64,000 nucleotides of DNA from Rs1 sp000416275 (GCA_965243635.1 OZ251574.1:2170001-2234000); one strand, 5' to 3'. Positions 8,359 to 17,883 are shown, counted from the stretch's first letter. Numbers and translations are program-made. Notes: generated by a model from the sequence alone, not told the origin.

Positions 8359-9888
8359 CTAGGCGCTGATGCGAATGGATACAGGCACAAAGCCCAATAA
8401 TTTATCGCTGTTAATAAGACGGGTCGCATCTTCGATGTCGGGAGAGAAGAAACGGTCTTTGTCGTAGAAAGGCACGATCGCTCGCAGCTCTGTTTTAGCT
8501 TGTTCAAGCACATTAGAGCTCTTTAAAGGCGCTCTAAAATCTAATCCTTGGCAAGCTGCTAAATATTCAACCGCTAAGATCCCCGCACAGTTTTGCGCCA
8601 TTTCTCCGAGGCGACGCGCGGCGAAAGTGGCCATTGATACGTGATCTTCTTGGTTGGCAGAGGTCGGTAAACTATCGACAGATGCAGGATGCGCTAAGCT
8701 TTTGTTTTCACTGGCCAGTGCTGCAGATGTGACTTGGGCCATCATGAAACCGGAGTTGACGCCGCCATTATCGACGAGGAAAGGGGGCAGGCCGCTCAGC
8801 TTGGAATCGATCAGTAAGGCCATGCGTCGCTCAGATATCGCGCCTATTTCAGCGATGGCTAGCGCTAAATTATCAGCTGCCATGGCAATAGGTTCGGCGT
8901 GGAAGTTACCGCCTGAAATAATCTCGTTTTCCGCTTGGAAGACCAACGGGTTATCGGAGACGGCATTACTTTCAATTAAAATTATATCTGCGGCATTGCG
9001 AATCTGGGTTAGGCACGCGCCCATTACTTGTGGCTGGCAGCGCAATGAGTAGGGGTCTTGCACTTTTTCACAGTCAATGTGGCTGTCTTCGATGTCGGAG
9101 TGGAGTAGTAGCTCACGGTAAGTCGCCGCTAGATCTATTTGCGACTGGTGACCGCGCACTGCGTGGATGCGGGCATCGAATGGCTTGCGTGAGCCCTGCG
9201 CAGCTTCTACCGATAAAGCACCAATTACGGCCCCTGAAGCCAGTAAATTCTCGGCTTTAAACAGGCCTTGTAAGGCGAGCGCAGTCGAGGCTTGGGTGCC
9301 GTTCAAAAGGGCTAAACCTTCTTTCGGAGCAAGCTCTATGGGCGCCATATCGGCAAGTGCTAGCGCTGTTTTAGATGAGATAATTTCACCTTGGTAGCGA
9401 ACATTTCCCTCGCCTAATAAAGTGCAACTCATGTGGGCAAGGGGGGCTAAATCACCACTGGCACCGACCGATCCTTTAATTGGAATACAAGGATATAGGC
9501 CTTTATTGAGCAAGGTGATCAGCGCTTGGATTACCTGTAAGCGGATTCCGGAAAAACCACGCGCCAGTGAATTAACTTTCAACACCATCATGAGCCGTAC
9601 GGTGGAGTCCTTCATGTAATCACCGACGCCTGCCGCGTGCGATAATACAATACTGCGCTGTAAAACGCCGAGCTCTTCTGGTTGAATCCGGGTGTTAGCT
9701 AGCAGCCCAAAACCGGTGTTTATGCCGTACACCACCCGGTCTTCTTCCAGTACTTTGGTGACTGTTTTCTCGGCGAGATTGACGCCTTCAAAGCAGCTTT
9801 CATCAAGTTCAATGTGCATCTCTGTCAGATCGAGTTCTTTAAGCTGGGCCAGTGTTAATAGGCCCGGTTTGATCACTAATGTTTTCAT
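8359..9888 (-). CDS. hutH: Histidine ammonia-lyase
   Basis: This 509-residue enzyme deaminates L-histidine to urocanate, the first step of histidine catabolism. The Ala143-Ser144-Gly145 triad within Gly-Ser-Val-Gly-Ala-Ser-Gly-Asp-Leu-Ala-Pro forms the autocatalytic MIO cofactor, and the active-site Tyr54 is in Val-Tyr-Gly-Ile-Asn-Thr-Gly-Phe-Gly. The ATG at 9888 has GGA seven bases upstream. It follows hutU in the same direction, but a MITE1 relic (9916-10085) lies in the gap and could have separated it from the upstream promoter. Confidence 0.97.
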   Translation of the reverse strand: MKTLVIKPGLLTLAQLKELDLTEMHIELDESCFEGVNLAEKTVTKVLEEDRVVYGINTGFGLLANTRIQPEELGVLQRSIVLSHAAGVGDYMKDSTVRLMMVLKVNSLARGFSGIRLQVIQALITLLNKGLYPCIPIKGSVGASGDLAPLAHMSCTLLGEGNVRYQGEIISSKTALALADMAPIELAPKEGLALLNGTQASTALALQGLFKAENLLASGAVIGALSVEAAQGSRKPFDARIHAVRGHQSQIDLAATYRELLLHSDIEDSHIDCEKVQDPYSLRCQPQVMGACLTQIRNAADIILIESNAVSDNPLVFQAENEIISGGNFHAEPIAMAADNLALAIAEIGAISERRMALLIDSKLSGLPPFLVDNGGVNSGFMMAQVTSAALASENKSLAHPASVDSLPTSANQEDHVSMATFAARRLGEMAQNCAGILAVEYLAACQGLDFRAPLKSSNVLEQAKTELRAIVPFYDKDRFFSPDIEDATRLINSDKLLGFVPVSIRISA

Positions 9889-9915
9889 GCTATATCCATT
9901 TTATTATACTAATTC

Positions 9916-10085
9916 GCTGAATCAGTGACTGCCATCTGGTGCTTAGCATCAGCTATTGATCCTACAACGCTTAGAAAATCACTACTGAACCTAAAGGTTT
10001 AAAGTTAAAGGTGCAGAAGATATTTTCCAGGTGCTGTAAAGCCAATCTCTCACGCTGTGTATCCACAGTGAGCCACGGATTCAGG
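9916..10085. repeat. MITE1 copy, decayed, between hutU and hutH
   Basis: The ends are CTGAATCAGTGACT and CCACGGATTCAGG, with a diverged interior that still aligns to other copies (GTGCAG, TGTAAAGCCAATCT). It separates two genes that are normally in one operon. Confidence 0.7.
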
Positions 10086-10140
10086 TAAATGATAGATTTT
10101 TGTAAAACCCAACAATGTTGGATGTTACAAAATGTTATTG

Positions 10141-11838
10141 TTAATGCTTGTTGATCATAGGTAAATTCAGCTGGCACTCGTTCGCGCAGTCTATCGCCGT
10201 TTGATAGCCGGCATCTGCATGGCGCATCACGCCTGTCGCTGGATCATTCCACAGCACCCGTGCTAAGCGCTCACCTGCCTCTTTAGTGCCATCGGCGACG
10301 ATCACCACTCCTGCATGTTGGCTAAAGCCCATGCCTACGCCACCACCGTGGTGTAAGCTCACCCAAGTTGCGCCGCCGGCGGTGCTGAGCATGGCATTTA
10401 ATAGCGGCCAATCCGAGACTGCGTCTGAGCCATCTTTCATACTTTCTGTTTCACGATTTGGCGAGGCGACCGAGCCGCTGTCTAAGTGATCGCGACCGAT
10501 TACGATTGGCGCTTTTAATTCGCCGCTGGCAACCATTTCATTAAAAGCTACCGCTAGGCGCGCTCGATCTTTTAAACCGACCCAGCAGATACGCGCCGGT
10601 AAACCTTGGAAATCGATGCGCTCGCGAGCCATGTCTAACCAGTTGTGCAAGTGCTGGTTGTCTGGAATAAGCTCTTTTATCTTGGCGTCTGTTTTGTAAA
10701 TGTCTTCAGGGTCACCACTTAAAGCAACCCAGCGGAAAGGGCCAATCCCCTCGCAGAATAATGGGCGAATATAGGCGGGCACAAAACCTGGGAAATCAAA
10801 GGCATTTTCAACTCCCATATCCAGTGCCATTTGACGGATGTTATTGCCGTAATCTACGGTTGCTGCACCGCGCGTTTGTAATTCCAGCATTGCCTGTACT
10901 TGTACAGCCATTGACTTTTTGGCAGCTAGGATCACTGCCGCTTCATCAAGCTCACGCATACTGGCCGCTTTCTCCATGCTCCAGCCCTGAGGTAAGTAGC
11001 CGTTTAAAGGATCGTGGGCGCTGGTTTGGTCGGTGACTACATCGGGGGTGATCTGGCGCTGAATAAGTTCTGGGTATATATCCGCGGCATTCCCGACTAG
11101 GCCGATACTGATAGGCTGGCGATTAGCCTTGGCCGTCTCTAGCATGGCTAAAGCTTCGTCTAGTGAGCTGGCTTTTTTATCTAAGTAACGATTGCCTAAT
11201 CTGAAATCAATCCGGCTTTCATCACACTCTATGGCCAACATCGAAAAACCTGCCATAGTCGCAGCAAGAGGTTGCGCACCACCCATGCCGCCAAGACCAG
11301 CGGTTAATACCCACTTGCCCGCAGCGTCACCGGCAAAATGTTGTTGGGCAATCGCGCCAAACGTTTCATAGGTGCCTTGCACAATACCCTGCGAGCCAAT
11401 GTAGATCCACGAGCCCGCTGTCATTTGGCCGTACATCATTAAACCTTGCTTATCTAGCTGGTTAAAATGCTCCCAAGTAGCCCAGTGAGGAACCAAATTT
11501 GAGTTGGCAATTAACACTCGCGGCGCATTGCTGTGGGTTTGGAAAACTCCGACAGGTTTGCCGCTTTGGACCAGCAGTGTCTGGTCGTCTTCGAGCTCTA
11601 GCAGGACTTCAATAATTTTATCGTAACTCTGCCAATCACGGGCAGCGCGGCCAATGCCGCCATAGACCACTAAATTAGTTGGATGCTCTGCAACGTCGGC
11701 GTCTAAATTGTTCATTAACATCCGCATCGCCGCTTCTGTTAACCAGCTTTTAGCGGTGATGGTGCTGCCCGTGGCCGCTTTTATTTTGCGGCTAGGGTCT
11801 AATCTGAGGCCTGCTTGTTGAGTGTTTGCGGTGCTCAT
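10141..11838 (-). CDS. hutU: Urocanate hydratase
   Basis: The protein of about 565 residues is urocanase, which uses tightly bound NAD+ to convert urocanate to imidazolone propionate. Typical segments are Tyr-Gly-Gly-Ile-Gly-Arg-Ala-Ala-Arg near the N terminus, Gly-Leu-Gly-Gly-Met-Gly-Gly-Ala-Gln-Pro at the dinucleotide site and the late His-His-Gly-Gly-Gly-Val-Gly-Met-Gly. I choose the ATG at 11838, which has AAGGATAA upstream, over an in-frame TTG at 11862 inside the hutC end. The hutC stop lies 11 bp upstream and overlaps the ribosome site, so the genes are cotranscribed. Confidence 0.96.
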   Translation of the reverse strand: MSTANTQQAGLRLDPSRKIKAATGSTITAKSWLTEAAMRMLMNNLDADVAEHPTNLVVYGGIGRAARDWQSYDKIIEVLLELEDDQTLLVQSGKPVGVFQTHSNAPRVLIANSNLVPHWATWEHFNQLDKQGLMMYGQMTAGSWIYIGSQGIVQGTYETFGAIAQQHFAGDAAGKWVLTAGLGGMGGAQPLAATMAGFSMLAIECDESRIDFRLGNRYLDKKASSLDEALAMLETAKANRQPISIGLVGNAADIYPELIQRQITPDVVTDQTSAHDPLNGYLPQGWSMEKAASMRELDEAAVILAAKKSMAVQVQAMLELQTRGAATVDYGNNIRQMALDMGVENAFDFPGFVPAYIRPLFCEGIGPFRWVALSGDPEDIYKTDAKIKELIPDNQHLHNWLDMARERIDFQGLPARICWVGLKDRARLAVAFNEMVASGELKAPIVIGRDHLDSGSVASPNRETESMKDGSDAVSDWPLLNAMLSTAGGATWVSLHHGGGVGMGFSQHAGVVIVADGTKEAGERLARVLWNDPATGVMRHADAGYQTAIDCANECQLNLPMINKH

Positions 11839-11849
11839 CTTGGTTATCC

Positions 11850-12551
11850 TTATATTTTCCAATGCCCACCTAGGCAGTATCTATCACCGGGGTGGATTAA
11901 CGTGGCTATACTGACAATGCCCGCTGCTGACCAAGTGCGTCGGCTTATTTGCAGACAGGGGCTGCGGGTGTCAATGTGAAGTTTCGAAGCGATTGTTTGG
12001 TCAACCAAAGTCGCTTCAATTTTGTGGCTCGCCTCTGTGAGTGGAGCGACTTTAGATAAATAGGCGTTGGGGGTGATCGTGTTAAAATCTTGCAGGAGAT
12101 AATCAGCGGCCAGGGCTGGGTTAACTAACCTATCTTCCCACTGCACCGGGATCTCCTCTTCAAAATGGACAATCACGGAATGGTATAAAATAGCCCCCGC
12201 TGCAACATTGAGCATGGCAGCTTGCTGGCTAGTGGCTTCAACTTCAGTCATAGTGATTATTTTTGCGCTGTAACTGTTACCGCGCTCGTGCACCTCATCG
12301 GCGATATTGCGCACTTCAAGCAGAGTGCTGATCGGTCGATGTTTGGCAACAAAGCTACCTAAGCCCGGCGTGCGAATTAACAAACCTTCATCATTCAGTG
12401 ATTGCAGCGCTCTTCTGGCAGTCATTCTGCTGACTGAAAATTGTTGGCAAAGCTCATTTTCTGAAGGTACTCTATCGCCAGGAGTGAATTCACCGGCATT
12501 AATTTTATCTTCAATAAAATTCTTTATGATAATAAATCTTGGAGTGCTCAT
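11850..12551 (-). CDS. hutC: Histidine utilisation repressor HutC (GntR family)
   Basis: An N-terminal winged helix-turn-helix of GntR type (Gly-Asp-Arg-Val-Pro-Ser-Glu-Asn-Glu-Leu, then Ser-Arg-Met-Thr-Ala-Arg-Arg-Ala-Leu) is followed by a UTRA ligand-binding domain from about residue 80. HutC represses hut genes until urocanate binds. The start may be the ATG at 12551 or one five codons upstream at 12566; neither has a strong ribosome site. The gene heads the hutC-hutU-hutH set and is divergent from hutI, with a 17-bp perfect inverted repeat between them as the likely operator, giving autoregulation. Confidence 0.92.
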   Translation of the reverse strand: MSTPRFIIIKNFIEDKINAGEFTPGDRVPSENELCQQFSVSRMTARRALQSLNDEGLLIRTPGLGSFVAKHRPISTLLEVRNIADEVHERGNSYSAKIITMTEVEATSQQAAMLNVAAGAILYHSVIVHFEEEIPVQWEDRLVNPALAADYLLQDFNTITPNAYLSKVAPLTEASHKIEATLVDQTIASKLHIDTRSPCLQISRRTWSAAGIVSIATLIHPGDRYCLGGHWKI

Positions 12552-12620
12552 AGCTTTTCGTTCCATTTAATCACTGAAGTCACGCGTTGATTATGCTGTG
12601 ATGTAAAACAGCGATGATGA

Positions 12621-12660
12621 AAATTCTAGTTGTATATGGTTGTATATACAACTAGAATTT
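12621..12660. promoter_or_regulatory. Probable HutC operator, 17-bp perfect inverted repeat
   Basis: AAATTCTAGTTGTATAT (12621-12637) is repeated in perfect inversion at 12644-12660 with a 6-bp spacer. A second, nested palindrome TTGTATATACAA lies at 12640-12651 and resembles the TTGTATGTACAA core known for Pseudomonas HutC sites. It sits midway between the divergent hutC and hutI genes. Confidence 0.8.
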
Positions 12661-12737
12661 ATAGATAATTTCAAAAATAATTTGTCGAGCGTCAAAAGTA
12701 GACGCCCGTTTAATTTTTACACAGCGAGCAATAGCTT

Positions 12738-13976
12738 ATGTTAGAAGTCGATTTACTGATTACAAATATCAATATAGCAAGCATGGTATATCCTGATTAT
12801 AACCTTGAAAATCATTCAGATAAAGAAGATACCTACGGTGCTATCTATCATGCAAGTGTCGCTGTTACCGCAGGTAAAATAACAGCAATATTGACCGATA
12901 ATCAACCTTTAATCAAAGCCAAAAAAACAATTGATGGAGCGGGAGGCTGGTTAACTCCAGGTCTGATTGACTGCCATAACCACTTAATTTGGGGAGGCAA
13001 CCGCGCCCGTGAATTCGAATCTCGGCTGCAGGGAGTCAGTTATGCCGAAATATCCAAGCAGGGCGGAGGGATTGCCAGCACGGTAAAAGCCACCCGTGAA
13101 GCGAGTGATAGCCAGCTTAAAGCGCTGGCAGAACAGCGCTTAAGCCGCTTAATGGCGGAAGGTGTGACCAGCATTGAAATCAAGTCCGGCTACGGCTTGT
13201 CTCTGGCACACGAACAGCGACTCTTAACTATCGCTAGAGAACTGGCCGATGAAAACCCTATTCACGTTAAAACTAGCTTGCTGGCCGCGCATGCGCTGCC
13301 ACCTGAATTTGCTAATAATCAGGCATACATCGATGAGATCTGCCAAAACATCATTCCACATATCGCCAAACTTGGCTTAGCGGATGCGGTTGATGTGTTT
13401 TGCGAGGGGATCGGCTTCTCGGTGGCACAATGTGAACAAGTTTTTCAGTGCGCTAAAGCGCATAATCTACCGGTTAAAGGCCATGTCGAACAATTGAGTG
13501 ATTTGAAAGGCTCTTTATTGGTGGCTAAATATCAGGGGCTCTCTGCGGATCACATTGAATATTTACAGGCCGTGGATGTGCCCCAGTTAAAAGCCGCAGA
13601 TACCGTCGCGGTACTTTTGCCGGGAGCATTTTACGCATTACAAGAGCGGCAGTTACCGCCGATAGCAGCGCTGCGCAAACACCGAGTGCCGATGGCGGTA
13701 GCCACTGATTTGAATCCGGGAACCTCACCACAGGCATCGCTGCGACTGGCTATGAATCAAGCATGCATCCTCTTTGGCTTGACTCCAGAGGAGAGCTTAA
13801 AGGGCGTCACTTGCGGTGCGGCACAAGCTTTAGGTATGCAGGCCAGCAAAGGACAAATAAAGGTAGGCTACGATGCAGATTTAGTGCTTTGGGATATAGA
13901 GCATCCTTGCGAGCTGAGTTATGGGGTTAATCTAGTGCAGCCCAGTCGGGTGTTCTATTTGGGTGAACAGCGATAA
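12738..13976 (+). CDS. hutI: Imidazolonepropionase
   Basis: This 412-residue amidohydrolase opens the imidazolone ring to give N-formimino-glutamate. The metal-binding Asp-Cys-His80-Asn-His82-Leu motif, the Ile-Lys-Ser-Gly-Tyr-Gly-Leu segment and the late Ala-Thr-Asp-Leu-Asn-Pro-Gly-Thr motif are all present. The ATG at 12738 is the first in frame; its ribosome site is weak. Transcription is divergent from hutC and shares the operator region. The final enzymes (HutG, or HutF with HutG2) are not in the window. Confidence 0.96.
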   Translation: MLEVDLLITNINIASMVYPDYNLENHSDKEDTYGAIYHASVAVTAGKITAILTDNQPLIKAKKTIDGAGGWLTPGLIDCHNHLIWGGNRAREFESRLQGVSYAEISKQGGGIASTVKATREASDSQLKALAEQRLSRLMAEGVTSIEIKSGYGLSLAHEQRLLTIARELADENPIHVKTSLLAAHALPPEFANNQAYIDEICQNIIPHIAKLGLADAVDVFCEGIGFSVAQCEQVFQCAKAHNLPVKGHVEQLSDLKGSLLVAKYQGLSADHIEYLQAVDVPQLKAADTVAVLLPGAFYALQERQLPPIAALRKHRVPMAVATDLNPGTSPQASLRLAMNQACILFGLTPEESLKGVTCGAAQALGMQASKGQIKVGYDADLVLWDIEHPCELSYGVNLVQPSRVFYLGEQR

Positions 13977-14091
13977 ATTTGCAGAGACCAACACCGTGCA
14001 AACCGCTGCGGTGATTCACGAGTCTTTAATTAGGAGCGAAGCCGTAGCGAGGGAAGCACCCGCTGTAGGCTTCAGTAGCCTTTAGAAGTCC

Positions 14092-15348
14092 TTAGTCGCC
14101 TTGATAAGCGCGTTTAACTTCCTCGGCGATAATAGTCACGCCTTGTCTAACCGATTTTTCATCGGCCGCATACGAGACGCGGATGCACTCGTGCTTGTGC
14201 TGCCACTGCTCATTAAGACCCACAAAGAAATTGTGCCCAGGCACTACAATGACGCCGCGCTTTTTTAGGCGCTGGTACAAGGTCTTACTATCTATCGGCA
14301 GGTCTTTAAACCACAGCCACAGGAATATAGCGCCTTCTGGTTTGTGAATTCTAAATGGAGTGCCCGCTAAACTCTGGCGAAACCACTGCGCTGTTTGTCT
14401 AGAGCGGTGTTTATAAAAAGGGGTGATATATTGGTTGCTCAGAGCCGTTATTTGATTGTTGGCGAACAGCGGTTGGCAGATAGCGGGGCCGAGCGTGCCA
14501 CATGCCAAGTTAATCACAGTATTACTGTTGTTGTACGCTTGAATTATTTCTTCTCTGGCGACGATGATACCGGTCCTTACACCCGGCAGTCCCAATTTGG
14601 ATAAGCTCAATACTAAGATGGTATTCTCATTCCAGTGCGGCTGAGCATCATTGAATATAATATTGGGGAAGGGCAGCCCATAGGCACCATCGATAATAAA
14701 GGGGATGTCCTGCTGTTTGGCAATCGCATCTAGATGGGCAATTTCACTGTCGGTCAACACATTGCCAGTCGGGTTGGTCGGTCTTGAGACACAGAGCGCG
14801 GCGCTATCTTGATTAAGCGCTAAGTCCTTAAAATTGACTCGGTATTTAAACTCTTGATCATCAAGCAACTCAATATTAGGCGCAGTGGCGCTGAAAAAAT
14901 TATCGCTAGTCCCTATGTCAGCATAACCTAAATACTCAGGTGACAAGGGCAAGTGAATAGTCCTGTGACTACCGTCGGACATTTTTCCGGCAAACAAGTT
15001 GTACAAAATAAAGAAAGCGCTTTGACTGCCATTGGAGATACCAATATTGTGTTCACTCAAATCCCAACCAAACTGCTTTTTGAGAAAGCCTGCCATCTCT
15101 TGACGAAAGCTTTTTTCTCCTTGAGGGGACTGGTAGCGGCCCAATAAATTATGCCGCTGCTCTGGACTATCCAGCATAGTCTGTAGTCGCTGCTGAAAAA
15201 CCTCTTCCATTTCGGGGATCTGTCCGGGATTACCTCCTCCCATTAAAATCGCATTAGGGTTTTCCAGTAACGCATTGCCTAAATCATCCATTAACTCTAC
15301 GGCACCGGAGCGCGCTGAGAATTTTTCTCCAAAAGCAGATAACTTCAA
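14092..15348 (-). CDS. avtA: Valine-pyruvate aminotransferase family protein
   Basis: This 418-residue fold-type I pyridoxal-phosphate aminotransferase resembles AvtA, which exchanges amino groups between valine, alanine and their 2-oxoacids. Diagnostic are the long N-terminal Gly-Gly-Gly-Asn-Pro-Gly-Gln-Ile-Pro stretch, Asn-Pro-Thr-Gly-Asn, the Asp-Gly-Ala-Tyr-Gly cofactor site and Ser-Leu-Ser-Lys-Leu-Gly-Leu-Pro-Gly with the Schiff-base lysine. It converges on hutI and is not evidently part of the hut system. Transamination of branched-chain acids would fit with the branched-chain-like dehydrogenase operon nearby, but that is inference. Confidence 0.87.
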   Translation of the reverse strand: MKLSAFGEKFSARSGAVELMDDLGNALLENPNAILMGGGNPGQIPEMEEVFQQRLQTMLDSPEQRHNLLGRYQSPQGEKSFRQEMAGFLKKQFGWDLSEHNIGISNGSQSAFFILYNLFAGKMSDGSHRTIHLPLSPEYLGYADIGTSDNFFSATAPNIELLDDQEFKYRVNFKDLALNQDSAALCVSRPTNPTGNVLTDSEIAHLDAIAKQQDIPFIIDGAYGLPFPNIIFNDAQPHWNENTILVLSLSKLGLPGVRTGIIVAREEIIQAYNNSNTVINLACGTLGPAICQPLFANNQITALSNQYITPFYKHRSRQTAQWFRQSLAGTPFRIHKPEGAIFLWLWFKDLPIDSKTLYQRLKKRGVIVVPGHNFFVGLNEQWQHKHECIRVSYAADEKSVRQGVTIIAEEVKRAYQGD

Positions 15349-15581
15349 AATAACTCCCTCTAAGAACGTGAAAATTTAAAAGTGACTAGATTACCGATAT
15401 TTACGACCAATTCAAGGGCCGAGCTATATTTTATCAGCGCTAAAGTAACATGGGGGCCTGCGGTGGCCGAAAAGTCATAAAAAGGGAGTGGGGTTTACGG
15501 TATTAAAAGATGGCTATACCGTTTTATGCTAGGCTACTGCGATTACTAGATGGAGTAGCGCTGCAAGTGTAGTGGCCAAGT

Positions 15582-15610
15582 AACTAAAGACCTAAGAAAG
15601 GTCTTTAGTT
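15582..15610. terminator. Perfect 12-bp hairpin downstream of the carbonic anhydrase
   Basis: AACTAAAGACCT (15582-15593) pairs perfectly with 15599-15610 around a 5-base loop. It lies nine bases beyond the stop of the leftward carbonic anhydrase gene, so it may end that transcript. There is no clear U-run on that strand, so termination is uncertain. Confidence 0.55.
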
Positions 15611-15619
15611 GGATAGTTT

Positions 15620-16495
15620 TTATTCAGATATGTTGGATAATAAACTAGGGTGAGTCACTAAATTTCTTACACCGTGTGCATGGTCTTCTTTAAACTCATT
15701 TCCGTTAAGCCATTTTCCAACAGTGCTAATAGAAACTTTTTCAACGTTTGGCCTAACGCTCCAAGTAACTTGAAAAGGAGAGCCTTTCTTATTATATCCA
15801 GGACCTGTAGTTGATCCAGCATACTGCACAGGAGTTCCTGTATTATTAGGGATGTTTACAGCTTGGTATAGGCCATCGACAATTTTAACTTTGGTTAAAG
15901 ATACAAAGTCTTTAGCTTTTTTATCGTTAACAGCAACATAAACTTGAGTTTCCACTCGTAGCTGAGGGTTGCCGATAGATTTGCTTAAACAAGCACCTAA
16001 AGTAGCACCAGGTTTTACTTGAGCAGTAGAGTAAACGTAGTGCACTTCAAGGGTGTCACCTGCGTAGATACTGCCATGCTTACTCGCACCTACTTCTCTA
16101 CCATAATCAACTAGTTCTGCTTCACTTAAGTGCCCGGAATACTTGTACCCTGTTTGATAGCCATGGCCGTCGCCATTTCCTGCATAGGTAGTGAATTCCC
16201 CGCCTTTATGTTCTGCATTCTTGTGTAAATGAATGTTACATAAGTTCATTTGTGTTGACGGAGGTGATAGAGAAAAAGCTCTATTATTACTGCCAGTCTT
16301 TAAATCAATATCTCTTGGTGATTGAGGACCAAATCCTTTGTTATTTGTTTGTGCTAGCAAAAAATGATTTTGATCTTCAATCACTTGATTTGAGACAGGC
16401 CCTTCATGGGAGTTTTCTGAGCTTGTTGAACTACTCGCGTTGGCTAGAAATGGTGCTAGGGCAGTCGCAGCAATTATAAAATAGATTTTTTTCAT
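15620..16495 (-). CDS. Secreted delta-class carbonic anhydrase
   Basis: The 291-residue protein begins with a signal peptide (Met-Lys-Lys-Ile-Tyr-Phe..., likely cut after Ala20) and matches the delta carbonic anhydrase family first known from diatoms. Visible signatures are Cys86-Asn-Ile-His89-Leu-His91-Lys-Asn-Ala-Glu-His96, the Gly-Asp-Thr-Leu-Glu-Val-His-Tyr-Val segment, Leu-Arg-Val-Glu-Thr-Gln-Val, Gly-Ser-Thr-Thr-Gly-Pro and the C-terminal Glu-Asp-His-Ala-His-Gly-Val-Arg. It would interconvert CO2 and bicarbonate in the periplasm, with zinc or another metal held by His residues. AAGGA precedes the ATG. It stands alone, next to the tRNA-Val island. Confidence 0.85.
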   Translation of the reverse strand: MKKIYFIIAATALAPFLANASSSTSSENSHEGPVSNQVIEDQNHFLLAQTNNKGFGPQSPRDIDLKTGSNNRAFSLSPPSTQMNLCNIHLHKNAEHKGGEFTTYAGNGDGHGYQTGYKYSGHLSEAELVDYGREVGASKHGSIYAGDTLEVHYVYSTAQVKPGATLGACLSKSIGNPQLRVETQVYVAVNDKKAKDFVSLTKVKIVDGLYQAVNIPNNTGTPVQYAGSTTGPGYNKKGSPFQVTWSVRPNVEKVSISTVGKWLNGNEFKEDHAHGVRNLVTHPSLLSNISE

Positions 16496-16598
16496 TATAT
16501 TCCTTTACGTATATTGGTTGTTATTAGGACAATAAGAGTATGATTATAATGTTTTTAAATAAAAATATTAAGTTAAATCGTAACTACTCAACCTTAAA

Positions 16599-16757
16599 CC
16601 TGAATCAGTGACTTCACTGCACCACATAGCGCAAGCTCTTGATTCTACGGCGGTTAGAAAAATGCCCGCTGAACCTACGGGTGCAGCTAAGATTTTTCAA
16701 TTCCACCGTAAAACCAATATATTACACTCTATATTCACTTTGAAGCCAAGATTCAGG
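16599..16757. repeat. MITE1 copy, standard form (159 bp)
   Basis: The ends are CCTGAATCAGTGACTTCACTG and GAAGCCAAGATTCAGG, and the interior matches other standard copies. No clear 5-bp duplication is left. It lies between the carbonic anhydrase promoter and tRNA-Val. Confidence 0.85.
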
Positions 16758-16918
16758 TATGAATAATTCGAGCTGAGTGATAAATGATTTTTGTATAGCT
16801 AATTACATCAAGACCTACGTGAATTTTCAGGAGTTATGCAGATGTTTCAAAATAATAAGAAAAGATTAGAAATGACTTGACCAGTTTCTCGAGAGACGTA
16901 TACTACGCCAACTTCTTT

Positions 16919-16995
<77 letters not shown>

Positions 16996-17190
16996 ATTAC
17001 TTACACCGTAGGTAGTTGAAAATCATATACTTACCTTCGCACGTACAACTATTGATCGCTGTCCTGTTCTCAGCACACCACAACCTAAGCACAAACAAAC
17101 AATGACTAAACTAGATAGCATTACTACGTCTATATACAGTCTATTTAGCTGTGTTTGCAAAGGTTCGTTGGTAACACAGGATTAACTCAA

Positions 17191-17713
17191 ATGTGTACTA
17201 TTCGTCGCATGCCTTCAGGTAAATATCCAGCTGTTGTAAGAGTAAACGGTTACAAGCCTAAGTACAAAATCTTCGCTGATAAATCATCAGCAACACAATG
17301 GGCAACCACCCTCGAAGAGGAGATAAACAGAACAACTACCACCAGCCTTGTTACAACAGGCTCACCCCAGAAGAGATAGTGAACAACCTAAAGTGGGCTG
17401 ATGCTATAGACAAGTACGTTATGGACATAAATCAGTACCATAAAGGCTATGCTCGTGGTGACAAGTACAGAGCTGCTGCCTTTCGTAAAGAATTCCAACA
17501 CTACTTCATTAACGATATTACACCTACCCTAAATCACAGAGTAAAAAAACAAAAGACTACTTGCAGTTTCCACCCACTGGTACTGTTAAACGTGAACTTG
17601 GTTATGTTCAGAGAGTGTTGTCCTACCTTCGTAAAGAGTTATACCTTCCAATACCAGACGTGTTTAAGCAAGTAAGTAAATCGGAAGAATTACAGGATTT
17701 ATCGTTAACCTGA
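17191..17713 (+). pseudogene. Tyrosine-recombinase (integrase) remnant, frameshifted and truncated
   Basis: Three consecutive frames carry parts of one integrase N-terminal half: residues like Met-Cys-Thr-Ile-Arg-Arg-Met-Pro-Ser-Gly-Lys-Tyr (arm-binding domain, 17191-17379), then Ala-Asp-Ala-Ile-Asp-Lys-Tyr-Val-Met-Asp (about 17370-17560), then Lys-Arg-Glu-Leu-Gly-Tyr-Val-Gln-Arg-Val-Leu-Ser-Tyr-Leu (17575-17713, core-binding domain). The catalytic domain is absent; a short MITE1 copy begins where the homology stops. Position directly after tRNA-Val is typical for site-specific island integrases. It cannot be functional. Confidence 0.8.
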
Positions 17714-17776
17714 ACCAGTGATTTCACTGCGCCATAGAGCTTGCGCTATGTATTGCAGTAAAGTCACTGATTCAGG
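17709..17776. repeat. MITE1 copy, short form (68 bp)
   Basis: Only the two ends remain: CCTGAACCAGTGATTTCACTG and GTAAAGTCACTGATTCAGG, with GCGCTATG between. It forms an almost complete palindrome. The same short form is at 34177-34244. Confidence 0.8.
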
Positions 17777-17842
17777 AGTATGAATGTCTCTATTTTGGGG
17801 CTGGTGTATTCATTATGTGTAAGGGGCCAAATTATCATACTG

Positions 17843-17883
17843 TGGTGGTAGAGGTCGGTGATTTTAATTGGTCTAATTCTGGA
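17843..17883 (+). other. Decayed duplicate of the tRNA-Val 3' half (candidate att remnant)
   Basis: About 40 bases match the tRNA-Val 3' half with scattered changes: TGGTAGAGGTCGGTGATT is followed by a degraded copy of the T arm and acceptor. It lies beyond the integrase debris, where the distal attachment site of a tRNA-targeted island would be. Confidence 0.68.

Noticed and set aside
10761..11036. Frames opposite to hut, icd, E2 and other long genes
   Set aside because: These are antisense shadows of well-supported genes and lack ribosome sites or family resemblance.
11839..11862. TTG start for HutU eight codons upstream
   Set aside because: The ATG at 11838 has a better ribosome site and avoids overlap with hutC.
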